Assembly (NCBI RefSeq): GCF_044326205.1
Contig: NZ_JBIRCY010000007.1
Span: forward strand, 62,001-126,000
From: Kumtagia sp044326205
Lineage (GTDB): Bacteria > Pseudomonadota > Alphaproteobacteria > Rhizobiales > Rhizobiaceae
DNA: 64,000 nt
Direction: 5' to 3'
Below are positions 17,931 through 26,114 of the stretch, one piece after another (the stretch's first letter is position 1; the number at the start of each line of letters is the position of its first letter). The notes below the pieces were generated by a model that did not search any database, was not told where the DNA came from, and was given only the letters and a program-made list of their open reading frames with translations. A program made the translations under genes and the position numbers.

Positions 17931-19076
17931 ATGTCATCGGACCGAATGAAATTCCTGGCGACACTGCTGGGCACGATCGGCCTCATCGCAGGCGGCGCCA
18001 CGCTGGCAAACGCGCAGGAGGGGCCGGCCGGAATCACCAAACAGACAGTCTTTGCGCCATTCGATCCGAACGCGCCGGGTTGCAGCGCGCCGCCCGGCAT
18101 CGGCAAGGTGCTGGCCTTCGCGCAGGACAATGAGCGCGAATTCATGCAGGGCGTAGATCACGGGCTAGCCGCCGCCGCCAAGGATCGCGGGCTGGAATAC
18201 CGCAGGGCGCTGGCCAACAACGACGCCGCCAAGGGCGTCGAGCAGGTTCAGCTTTTCCTCGCCTCCAAGATCGGTGGCCTAGTTGCAGCACCTGTCGACC
18301 CGGCATCGATGAGCCACAGCCTGCAGGAACTGATCTGGTCGGGCGCCTATGTCGGCACCATCGTGCCGCCGCCCGCGACCTCGCTGCTCAATGCGCCGCA
18401 ATACGAGACCGGCAAGGTGCTCGCCGAGGCGGCCGCGAAATACATAAACGAGAAGCTTGGCGGCAAGGCCAATGCCGTCATCCTGTCGCATGACAGCATG
18501 GAGTTCCTGGCGCCCCGTTTTGCCGCGATGCGCGATGTCTTCAAGACCATGCCGGGCGTAACCATCGTCGCCGACATCTCGCCGACGCCAGTGAACAAGG
18601 AGGGTGGCTTCGCCACCATGAGCACCATTCTCCAGGCGCATCCCGACGTCGACGTGGTGCTCGGCGCCGACACCGTCGTGTTGGGCGCACTGGCCGCGCT
18701 GGAGGCAGCCGGGAAAGCGACGCCAAAACAGTTCCTTGGCGGCATCGACGGGGAACCGGAAGCGGTCGCCGCAATCAAGAAGGCCGATGGACCGTACAAG
18801 GCCAGCATCAGCCTCGCGTCCCTCGTCTTCGCCTACGCCATGGGCCAGCACGCCGCCGACTGGCTGGAGGGCAAGAGCATCCCGCAGGCCATGGACATCC
18901 TGCCGGTTGCGCTCACCAGCGACTATATCGCCCAGTATGAGGCCGATGTGGCGGACCCCGCCTCGGTCTACAAGGACCCGAAACGCCGCGACATCTACCT
19001 CAGGATGTACGGCAACATCTGCTACGACACCCGCGACCAGTATGTGAACTTCCCCTGGTCGTCCGAAGCGAAATAG
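17931..19076 (+). CDS. Periplasmic sugar-binding protein of a ribose/fructose-type ABC importer
   Basis: 381 residues. A Sec signal peptide (MKFLATLLGTIGLIAGGATLANA, after a short MSSDR lead) is followed by a type I periplasmic binding fold: LAFAQDNEREFMQGVDHGLA, VEQVQLFLASKIGGLVAAPV, VDVVLGADTVVLGALAAL and FLGGIDGEPEAVAAIKK. Ligands of this class are pyranoses, furanoses and related sugars. It is the first gene of a unit with a permease-ATPase fusion and 6-phosphogluconate dehydrogenase, behind a ROK operator. A GGAGG-type ribosome site (GGGAGGAACTCGA) precedes the ATG. Confidence 0.93.
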   Translation: MSSDRMKFLATLLGTIGLIAGGATLANAQEGPAGITKQTVFAPFDPNAPGCSAPPGIGKVLAFAQDNEREFMQGVDHGLAAAAKDRGLEYRRALANNDAAKGVEQVQLFLASKIGGLVAAPVDPASMSHSLQELIWSGAYVGTIVPPPATSLLNAPQYETGKVLAEAAAKYINEKLGGKANAVILSHDSMEFLAPRFAAMRDVFKTMPGVTIVADISPTPVNKEGGFATMSTILQAHPDVDVVLGADTVVLGALAALEAAGKATPKQFLGGIDGEPEAVAAIKKADGPYKASISLASLVFAYAMGQHAADWLEGKSIPQAMDILPVALTSDYIAQYEADVADPASVYKDPKRRDIYLRMYGNICYDTRDQYVNFPWSSEAK

Positions 19077-19102
19077 CGCCGAGCACCCTCCCCCGCGCCA
19101 AG

Positions 19103-19137
19103 GCCGGCCGGTTACAGCTCAGCTGTGACCGGCCGGC
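19103..19137 (+). other. Strong stem-loop between binding-protein and transporter genes
   Basis: The sequence 19103-19117 pairs with 19123-19137 over about 15 bp, with one G-U pair, a core of CCGGCCGGT/ACCGGCCGG and ACAG/CTGT, and a 5-base loop. It lies in the 85-base gap after the binding protein stop. No T-run follows, so a messenger-stabilising or attenuating hairpin is more likely than full termination. Confidence 0.6.
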
Positions 19138-19161
19138 TCCGGTTCAAAGGCCAACAATGCT

Positions 19162-21039
19162 ATGAGCACATCGAACGTTCGATCGGAGCGGCTGGCGACA
19201 CCAATGCGGGCAGGTTGGATTTCATCGTTGCTGCCGGGCATCAAGGCGCCTGGCGTGGCGTCCGGGCGGGTCGGGCTGGCTCTGGTGGCGCTGGGACTGA
19301 TCATCCTGTTCTCGCTGCTCAACGCCTCCTTCTTCAGCCTCGACAATTTTGTCGTCATCGGCGTCAATTCGACCTCCATCCTGATCGCCGTGCTGGGGAC
19401 TTCGGCTCTGCTGATCGCAGGTTATGTCGACCTTTCCATCGGCAGCATGGTGGCTCTGATCGGCATCATCGTCGCCAAGGTGGCGGTGGCGACGCAAAGC
19501 GCCGTGCTGGCCATCTGCGTCGGCCTCGGCCTCGGCCTGGTTCTTGGCCTTGTGAACGGCCTTCTGGTGCGCAGGCTCAGCATCTCGCCGCTGATCGTGA
19601 CGCTGGCGATGTTAGCGCTTTATGGCGGACTTGCCTTCGTCGTCAGCAGCACAGCCGTCTACGGTTTCCCGCCGGCCCTGCTCGAACTCGGCCGTGGAAA
19701 ACTGTTCGGCATCCAGTTCACCGTGCTGATAGCCGTCGCCGTCTTCATAATCGGCGCCTTCGTGCTGACCAGCACGGTGATCGGGCTGCGCATCTATGCC
19801 ATCGGCGGAGACCCGCGCGCCGCTGAACTCTGCGGCATTCCGGTCGGGCGCACCGTCGTCGGTCTCTATGGTGCAAACGGATTGCTGATCGGCCTCGTCG
19901 CGGTGCTGATCGCCGGACGGCTGGGCAGCATCACGCCGACGATCGGCGTGCGCTTCGAACTCGACGTGCTGACCGCCGCGATCCTCGGCGGCGTCGCCTT
20001 TTCCGGCGGAGCGGGGCGGCCGCTGGGCATCGCCATCGGCGTCGCGACCATCGGCATCCTCAACGCCGGACTGATCTTCGTCGGCCTCCAGTCTTGGTGG
20101 CAGTCGATCGCTGTCGGCGGCATGCTGCTGCTGGCGCTGGTCGCCGACCAGGCCGCAGTCAGCTTTCGCGGCCGGCACTCGAAAACATCGGCGACAAATT
20201 TCACCGTCGCCGACGGAAGCCAGACAGCATCGGCCAGGGCTCCGAACACCGTTTCGGCGGACCCCGACAATGCTGGCTCCCCGCCCGTCGCCTTTACGAT
20301 CACCGGCGCGCGAAAATCCTACGGCGCGCTGACGGCGCTTGAAGAAGCAAGTTTCAGCGTCGGCAAGGGCGAGATCGTCTGCCTGCTCGGCGACAACGGC
20401 GCCGGAAAATCGACCTTGGTGAAGATCATTTCGGGCGCCATCCATCCCGACGCGGGCTCGATGACGCTGGAAGGCAGACCGATCGCTTTCCGGAGCCCGC
20501 AGGATGCGCGCGCCGCCGGCCTGGAGACCGTTTACCAGGATCTGGCGCTCTGCCCGAACCTCAGCGTCGCCCACAACATGATCCTCGGCCGCGAGGAGAC
20601 CCGACGCTGGCTCGGCATCCTGCCGGTTCGCGACGACCGCAAGGCAGCCGAACAATGCCGCGAGCGGCTGGGTGCGCTTGGCGTCAGGCTGCGCGACGAG
20701 GACGTGCTGGTGCGCTCGCTCTCCGGCGGACAGCGCCAGTCCATCGCCATCGCCCGATCGCTGACCGAACACGTCAAACTGATCTGCTTGGACGAGCCGA
20801 CGGCGGCGCTCGGCGTCAGGCAGACGGCGCAGGTCGTCAACCTGATCCGCTCGATCGCGGCGGGCGGCACCGGCGTCATCCTGGTCACCCACGACCTCGC
20901 CACCGTGCGGGCGCTGGCAGACAGGATCGTCGTGCTCAGCCTCGGGCGTGTCGTCTATGACGGCTCCGTCAAGAACCTTACCGCCGACCAGCTCTGGGGG
21001 CTGATGGCGAGCGGTACCCTGGCGCCGGCCGCCGCATAG
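19162..21039 (+). CDS. Fused ABC permease and ATP-binding protein (FrcC-FrcA-like, ribose family)
   Basis: 625 residues in one frame. Residues about 30-335 are a BPD_transp_2 permease with 8 to 10 membrane segments and the family loop LLIAGYVDLSIGSMVALIGI. After a polar linker (about 340-375) comes one complete ATPase domain: Walker A GDNGAGKS, signature LSGGQRQSIAIARSL, Walker B ICLDEPTAALG and the switch His in VTHDLATVRAL. In the usual arrangement these are separate genes (as in frcC and frcA). The fusion fixes one ATPase to each permease, giving two of each in the homodimer. The substrate is probably the same sugar bound by the upstream protein. Confidence 0.93.
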   Translation: MSTSNVRSERLATPMRAGWISSLLPGIKAPGVASGRVGLALVALGLIILFSLLNASFFSLDNFVVIGVNSTSILIAVLGTSALLIAGYVDLSIGSMVALIGIIVAKVAVATQSAVLAICVGLGLGLVLGLVNGLLVRRLSISPLIVTLAMLALYGGLAFVVSSTAVYGFPPALLELGRGKLFGIQFTVLIAVAVFIIGAFVLTSTVIGLRIYAIGGDPRAAELCGIPVGRTVVGLYGANGLLIGLVAVLIAGRLGSITPTIGVRFELDVLTAAILGGVAFSGGAGRPLGIAIGVATIGILNAGLIFVGLQSWWQSIAVGGMLLLALVADQAAVSFRGRHSKTSATNFTVADGSQTASARAPNTVSADPDNAGSPPVAFTITGARKSYGALTALEEASFSVGKGEIVCLLGDNGAGKSTLVKIISGAIHPDAGSMTLEGRPIAFRSPQDARAAGLETVYQDLALCPNLSVAHNMILGREETRRWLGILPVRDDRKAAEQCRERLGALGVRLRDEDVLVRSLSGGQRQSIAIARSLTEHVKLICLDEPTAALGVRQTAQVVNLIRSIAAGGTGVILVTHDLATVRALADRIVVLSLGRVVYDGSVKNLTADQLWGLMASGTLAPAAA

Positions 21040-21157
21040 GCTGCCGCGCCGCCGAACCGCCGTCGCATAAAATATTCCCTGTCGACATAGGCCGGAAAAT
21101 GTCAGGTAATAGGCGGTATCAGCAAAATGCTGCCTCCCCAAGCGCCAGAGAAAACAC

Positions 21158-22165
21158 ATGCAGATCGGAATGATGGGACTGGGCCGGATGGGTGCGAACA
21201 TGGTTCGCCGCCTGCTGCGCGACGGCCATGAATGCGTGGTCTACGACATCAATCCCGCAAGCGTGGCGGCGCTGGCCAAGGATGGTGCAACCGGCGCTGC
21301 GTCGCTGGAAGCCTTCGTCGGCGGTCTGGCCAAGCCGCGTAGCGTCTGGCTGATGCTGCCGGCGGCGATCACCGGCAAGGTCGTCGAGCAGGTCGCGGCG
21401 CTGATGGAGCCAGGCGACATCATCATCGACGGCGGCAATTCGAACTACCGCGACGCGGTCGACCAGGCGGCGCGGCTGCAATCGCGGGGCCTGAGCTACG
21501 TCGACGTCGGCACCAGCGGCGGCGTCTGGGGTCTCGACCGCGGCTATTGCCTGATGATCGGCGGTCCCGACGCCGCCGTGCGTCACCTCGATCCGATCTT
21601 CGCGACCCTGGCGCCCGGCCCTGATGCCGGCGCGCCCGTCCCTGCCGAAGGCGCCGGCACAGCGCCGTTCGGCTACCTCCACTGTGGCCCGAGCGGGGCC
21701 GGCCATTTCGTAAAGATGGTCCACAACGGCATCGAATACGGCGTCATGGCCGCCTATGCCGAGGGCATGAACATATTGAAGGCCGCAAATTCCGGAAAAC
21801 AGCAGCGCGAGGCGGACGCCGAGACGACTCCGCTTTCGGAACCGCAATATTACCAGTTCGACGTTGATCTCGCAGCCGTCGCCGAGGTCTGGCGGCACGG
21901 CAGCGTCATTGGATCATGGCTGCTCGACCTGACGGCCGGCGCTCTCAAGAGCGATTCCAGCCTGACGCAGTTCGGCGGGCGGGTCTCCGATTCAGGCGAA
22001 GGCCGCTGGACGTTGAAGGCAGCAATCGACACAGGCGTGCCTGCCCCGGTTCTGTCCACCGCTTTGTTCGACCGGTTCAGCTCCCAGGGCGAATCGGAAT
22101 TTGCCGACAAGCTGCTGTCGGCCATGCGCTACGCATTCGGCGGTCATGTCGAGAAGCCGAAATAG
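21158..22165 (+). CDS. gnd: 6-phosphogluconate dehydrogenase, decarboxylating, short form
   Basis: 335 residues, the length of the short (YqeC/GndA-like) form rather than the 470-residue form. Rossmann motif GLGRMGANMV is at residues 7-16. The substrate-binding GTSGGVWGLDRGYCLMIGG and the catalytic KMVHNGIEYGVMAAYAEG segment are intact. It converts 6-phosphogluconate to ribulose 5-phosphate and CO2 with NAD(P)+. Its place as last gene of the ROK-regulated unit suggests that the imported sugar or sugar acid enters the pentose phosphate route at 6-phosphogluconate or an analogue. No kinase is encoded in the unit. Confidence 0.9.
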   Translation: MQIGMMGLGRMGANMVRRLLRDGHECVVYDINPASVAALAKDGATGAASLEAFVGGLAKPRSVWLMLPAAITGKVVEQVAALMEPGDIIIDGGNSNYRDAVDQAARLQSRGLSYVDVGTSGGVWGLDRGYCLMIGGPDAAVRHLDPIFATLAPGPDAGAPVPAEGAGTAPFGYLHCGPSGAGHFVKMVHNGIEYGVMAAYAEGMNILKAANSGKQQREADAETTPLSEPQYYQFDVDLAAVAEVWRHGSVIGSWLLDLTAGALKSDSSLTQFGGRVSDSGEGRWTLKAAIDTGVPAPVLSTALFDRFSSQGESEFADKLLSAMRYAFGGHVEKPK

Positions 22166-22232
22166 GTGCATTGATCCAAAACAGGGAACCCGCCGCAATC
22201 CCTTGGAGTTCGGAGATGAATGGGAGTTTCCG

Positions 22233-22544
22233 ATGCTTCGACTGGCTTTGTGTGGATTGATGGGTCTTGCGGCCTATCGCGTCGCCCGGGAGAACGGATG
22301 GATCAGGACGCGACCGGCCGGCTTGTTGCCTCGGCCGGCATGGGACCGCGAGGATGTCTCGAAACGCCGCACCCTCGGCCGGTCGGAATATTCGGAAACG
22401 CTCGAGGAACAGTTGCAGGAAGGCCTCGAGGACACGTTCCCCGCCAGCGACCCGCCTTCCGTCGTCTCTACGACAATCGCCGGCCGGGCGAAAAAGCATG
22501 TCGGCACCGACGAAGTTCTGGCGCAGCGCAAGAGGCAAAAGTAG
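22233..22544 (+). CDS. Small conserved hypothetical protein with an FPASDPP motif
   Basis: 103 residues from ATG 22233, with GGGAG 7 bases upstream; a longer frame overlapping gnd is rejected. The N-terminus (MLRLALCGLMGLAAYRVARE) is a short hydrophobic segment that could be a membrane anchor. The distinctive part is LEEQLQEGLEDTFPASDPPS, about residues 56-75, a motif I know from small uncharacterised proteobacterial proteins. No function is known to me. It stands alone between gnd and the next small gene. Confidence 0.7.
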   Translation: MLRLALCGLMGLAAYRVARENGWIRTRPAGLLPRPAWDREDVSKRRTLGRSEYSETLEEQLQEGLEDTFPASDPPSVVSTTIAGRAKKHVGTDEVLAQRKRQK

Positions 22545-22703
22545 CGGCGCGCGCCACCCACCGTAAATCAACGGATTGATGCCGGTTGCAGGCCCACGCC
22601 TTGATTGCATCGTGACCCGAAAACTCGCAGCGTTGCGTCAACATATCGTGCGGGCGGCAAGCGCCACAGCAATCCTGCAGTGCAACAAAGCTTTCCTATT
22701 TGG

Positions 22704-22717
22704 TTTGCATATGCGAA
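22704..22717. promoter_or_regulatory. Near-perfect 14-base palindrome before the 22753 gene
   Basis: TTTGCATATGCGAA is self-complementary except for one pair. It lies 35 bases before the ATG of the small gene, in a locally A/T-richer stretch. It may be an operator; no regulator can be assigned. Confidence 0.3.
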
Positions 22718-22752
22718 CAAGGTGACGGGGCGTAACCGGATACACAGGAACC

Positions 22753-22977
22753 ATGTGGATCAAACTCACCAAAAGCGACGATAAGCCGGTTCTGGTCAAC
22801 ATCTCGAAGATCAGCGGTGCTTTGCCAACCAAGAATGGTGGCTCAACGATTCAATTCGATGAAAGATATACGGCCCCCGGCACGCGGCTCGCTGTCGGGG
22901 AACCGATCGAGGAAATCGCGGATATGATGGGCGCGCCGTATTTCGAGAGGCCTAGCGAGCGCGCGCATCGGCGCTGA
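22753..22977 (+). CDS. Small hypothetical protein (74 residues)
   Basis: 74 residues starting MWIKLTKSDDKPVLVNISKI, with GGAACC just upstream as a weak ribosome site. The opening resembles the beta-strand start of FlbD-like small proteins (IKLT..NG.P..VN...I), but the rest is not convincing, so I do not assign that name. Codon use is like the neighbours and a strong terminator follows 20 bases after the stop, which supports a real gene. Confidence 0.6.
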   Translation: MWIKLTKSDDKPVLVNISKISGALPTKNGGSTIQFDERYTAPGTRLAVGEPIEEIADMMGAPYFERPSERAHRR

Positions 22978-22996
22978 TCCAGCAAACCCAGACGCA

Positions 22997-23026
22997 CAAA
23001 CCCCGCCGTCGAAACGGCGGGGTTTG
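22997..23026. terminator. Transcription terminator between convergent genes
   Basis: CAAACCCCGCCGT (22997-23009) pairs perfectly over 13 bp with ACGGCGGGGTTTG (23014-23026) around the loop CGAA. It lies between the plus-strand gene ending at 22977 and the minus-strand RTX gene ending at 23067, so it can serve both. The stem ends in AAA/TTT, giving a short T-tract on each strand. Confidence 0.85.
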
Positions 23027-23066
23027 CATTTCTGCCGATTGGCGTTCGTCCAAGGGCGCGTAACCC

Positions 23067-25889
23067 TCAGATCACCTCGAAATCGGCCGCGGTGATCGTC
23101 GGCATGCCGGTCAGGGTGGCGAACTGGACGCCGGCGAAGTTCGCGCCGTTTCCATCCGCGTCGTAGAACAGCTTGCCGGTGTCGGTCTCGTAGACGATGT
23201 AGTCGTTGGCGTCGGCAGGAAGCCCGTTTGCATTGGCCCGGAAGAAAGACGCGTCGAGCACGCCGAGGCTCTTCAGCGCGGTAAAGACCGCGTCGTCGAG
23301 CTGGATCGTGTCGTCCGCAGCGTCGAAGTCGGTGATCGTGTCCACGTTCGCCGCGGCGTCCAGCGCCGAGTTGAAGATGAACTTGTCTGCGCCGGCGTCG
23401 CCGACCAGCGTGTCGTTGCCGCCATAGCCCTTGATGCTGTCGCCGCCGACGCCGCCGCGGATGGTGTTGATGGCGTTGTCGCCATTCAGCGCATCGTCGT
23501 ACTTGGACCCGCTGAGGTTCTCGATCGAGACGTAGCTGTCACCCTTGGCGAAGCCGGAGTTGATCGACGGGTTCGCCAGGCTGGCGATCACGCCGGCATC
23601 CGCACCGGAATAATGCGCCGTGTCGATCCCGTCGCCGCCGATCAGCTTGTCGCCACCGTCGCCGCCATAGAGGATGTCGTCGCCGAAGCCACCATCCAGT
23701 ACGTTTGCGCCAGAGTCGCCGAACAGCCAGTCGTTCTTGGCCGAGCCGATGAGGTTCTCGATCGCCGCGAAGCTGTCGCCCTGAGCCGCGAAGTTGTTCT
23801 GGAAGGCGGCATCGAGCGAAGCCTTCACCTGACCCTGGGTCGCATAGCTCACCGTGTCGATGTCGTCGCCGCCATCGAACTTGATGTGCCCGCCGCTGTC
23901 ATGCAGCGTGTCGTCGCCGGCACCGCCGAACACCTTGTCGCCATTGCCGGCATGGATGGTGTCGGTGCCACCATTGCCGTTGATCGTTTCCGCCCATTCG
24001 GTACCGCGGATCTTCTCGGCATCGCCGTCGCCGTTGATGATGACCTGGTCCTCGAAACCCGGGAAAGCCGAGAGATCCATATTCAGGAGAAACAGGTTGG
24101 CGTTGGTAGTCGCCCCCATGTTGATGACTACGGTGTCCTTCTGGCTGTTGTGCCCGTCGATGATCATCTCCTCGTTCTGTCCCCAGAACAGGCCGGCATC
24201 CATGACGAAGGTGGTCGGTTCGCCGAAGGCGCCGCCGAGCTCGATCTTTTCGACGTTGAAGAGCGACAATGCCGAGATGTCGATCGTCGAGGGGACGTTG
24301 ATTGCGTTCAGCACCAGCGTGTCCTCGTCATCGCCGCCGTCGATGGCCTCACCGGCCACTACGTCGCCCTTGTTGATCCAGATGCGGTCATCGCCCTTCG
24401 CGGCGGAGATCGTATCCTTGCCAGCGCCGCCCATGATGAAGTCGTCGCCCCAGTAGCCGGCGATGAAGTCATCGCCCGCCTCGCCATAGAGCTCGTCGCC
24501 CTCCATCCAGGTGCTGGAATCGTTCGACACCGCGCCATGGATGATGTCGTTGTCGATGCCGCCGAATATCTGGTCGGAACCGGCGCCGCCGTCCAGGAAG
24601 TCGTTGCCGGAGCCGCCGTTGATGAAGTCGTCACCGCTGGCGCCCGACAGCGTATCCTTGCCGCCGCCGCCCTCGATCTCGTCCTTCAGGCTGTCGCCGG
24701 TATAGGTGTCGGCAGCGTTGTCGCCTTTCACGACGTTGACGAACGCGTTGATCTCGGCCTCGATCGACGAACCGTTGGCTCCGTTCGGATCCGTCACCTG
24801 CCAGGCGGTCAGGAACCCGTTGCCCACCATGTCCGTCACCGTCGACTTGACGTCGTCGGTGGTGCCGGCCGTGATGGCGAAGGTGGCGCTGCCGTCGATC
24901 TTCAGGAGGTTGCCGGCGGCGTCGAACAACGATCCATAGATGTCGTGGTCAGTCGAGCTGTGCTCATGCGTCCAGGTTACCACGATATGTCCGCTGTCGA
25001 GCTGGACAATGTCCGGCTGGGTTGCGGGGTGCGTCGGATTGCCAGCGATATTCGCCGTCTTCAGGACGGTGCCGTCCTGCGCGATGATCTTCAGCTTGAA
25101 GTCATAGGACAGCCCGTCCTCGCGGACCACAACCGCGATGTTGCCGTTGTCGAGGCCGGTCAGCGCCAGATCGAAGCAGTTGGTCGAGAGCGCGATCGGC
25201 GCGCCGGGAGTGCCGGCGGCGTTATAGACTCGCAAGCTGGCGGTCGGCGAGCCGTCGCCGCTGTCGGCCATCCAGGCTACGGCGAAGCCGCCGTTGGACA
25301 GAGCGGTGATTTGCGCCCCTTCCTGCGTGCCGGTGTCCGACACGTTGACCTTGCTCGCCGCTCCGAGCGCAACGCCGTTCGCGTCGTACAGCCTGTAGCT
25401 GATCTGGTTGGTGGCGCCGTCCTTGCCGTAGCTGATGACGAAATTGCCGTTGCTAAGCGCGGTCACGTCGACGCCCGTTGCCACGACGCTTTCGCTCGTC
25501 AGCGGGAACTCCAGCTTGACCACGTTGCCTTGGCTGTCGAAGATCGCGCCCTTGAGGCCGGGATCGTAATTGTCGGCATTGGTCTCGTTGTTGTCGTCCC
25601 AGACGACCAGCACCTTGCCGCCCGCGAGTTCGGTCAGCGATGGTTCACCGACCGCGTCGGTATGGGTGCCCTTGTAGGGAACCTTGGACGTGCCGATGAT
25701 GGTCTGGTCGGCATCGTAGAAGTCAAGACGGATGGCGCCATCGGACAGGCTGTTGTTGTTGTAGGCGACGACAAAGCCGCCATTCGACAGCCCGAGGGCG
25801 TCGGGCGCGAGCTGGTTGCCGAAATTGTAGCTGTTGGCCGTGAATTCCGACTGCAGCACCTTCATGGTGCGACTGATTGTAAGTGCCAT
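23067..25889 (-). CDS. RTX (hemolysin-type calcium-binding repeat) secreted protein
   Basis: 940 residues, no Sec signal. The first 390 residues contain about seven copies of a degenerate repeat ending in patterns such as ALSNGGFVVAYN, ALSNGNFVISYG and ALSNGGFAVAWM, as expected for a beta-propeller-like fold. From about 400 on there are blocks of GGxGxDxLx nonapeptides (GGSGNDFLDGGAGSD, GGAGDDTLHDSGG, GGFGDDILYGGDGGDKLIGG), which bind calcium. The C-terminus (about 830-940) has the DTITDFDAADDTIQLDDAVF region common near type I secretion signals. The export system is not in the window. No protease or other catalytic motif is evident. Confidence 0.9.
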   Translation of the reverse strand: MALTISRTMKVLQSEFTANSYNFGNQLAPDALGLSNGGFVVAYNNNSLSDGAIRLDFYDADQTIIGTSKVPYKGTHTDAVGEPSLTELAGGKVLVVWDDNNETNADNYDPGLKGAIFDSQGNVVKLEFPLTSESVVATGVDVTALSNGNFVISYGKDGATNQISYRLYDANGVALGAASKVNVSDTGTQEGAQITALSNGGFAVAWMADSGDGSPTASLRVYNAAGTPGAPIALSTNCFDLALTGLDNGNIAVVVREDGLSYDFKLKIIAQDGTVLKTANIAGNPTHPATQPDIVQLDSGHIVVTWTHEHSSTDHDIYGSLFDAAGNLLKIDGSATFAITAGTTDDVKSTVTDMVGNGFLTAWQVTDPNGANGSSIEAEINAFVNVVKGDNAADTYTGDSLKDEIEGGGGKDTLSGASGDDFINGGSGNDFLDGGAGSDQIFGGIDNDIIHGAVSNDSSTWMEGDELYGEAGDDFIAGYWGDDFIMGGAGKDTISAAKGDDRIWINKGDVVAGEAIDGGDDEDTLVLNAINVPSTIDISALSLFNVEKIELGGAFGEPTTFVMDAGLFWGQNEEMIIDGHNSQKDTVVINMGATTNANLFLLNMDLSAFPGFEDQVIINGDGDAEKIRGTEWAETINGNGGTDTIHAGNGDKVFGGAGDDTLHDSGGHIKFDGGDDIDTVSYATQGQVKASLDAAFQNNFAAQGDSFAAIENLIGSAKNDWLFGDSGANVLDGGFGDDILYGGDGGDKLIGGDGIDTAHYSGADAGVIASLANPSINSGFAKGDSYVSIENLSGSKYDDALNGDNAINTIRGGVGGDSIKGYGGNDTLVGDAGADKFIFNSALDAAANVDTITDFDAADDTIQLDDAVFTALKSLGVLDASFFRANANGLPADANDYIVYETDTGKLFYDADGNGANFAGVQFATLTGMPTITAADFEVI

Positions 25890-26013
25890 GATATTTTCTC
25901 CTGTTGTGGTCGGCCCGCCTCACTGGGTCGGGCGAATGGCACTGACTCTAAGGGGAGCGGCGGAGTCGGTCTTGGAGCGGAGCGCGTTCCAGCAGGCGCG
26001 CCGCGCAGAGGAT

Positions 26014-26043
26014 TTGGACTGGCGCGTACAGTTCTTGGACTGG
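26014..26043. promoter_or_regulatory. Direct repeat TTGGACTGG with 21-base period, candidate AraC-type operator
   Basis: TTGGACTGG occurs at 26014-26022 and again at 26035-26043. The 21-base spacing equals two helical turns, as for the two half sites bound by an AraC-family dimer. The pair lies in the divergent region between the RTX gene (start 25889) and the first AraC gene (start 26115), 72 bases before the latter. Confidence 0.5.
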
Positions 26044-26114
26044 AATGCAGACCGCTTCGATTTGGCTTGAAATCGCCGGGAATAGGTTCAAGGTCGCGCT
26101 GAGGGAGTTTGGCT

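Noticed and set aside
19612..21201. 529-residue minus-strand frame opposite the fused ABC protein
   Set aside because: Antisense to clear permease and ATPase motifs, no recognisable domain.
23613..26102. 829-residue open frame on the plus strand opposite the RTX gene
   Set aside because: Antisense shadow of a GC-rich, repeat-rich gene; no family resemblance and the minus-strand frame has clear RTX motifs.
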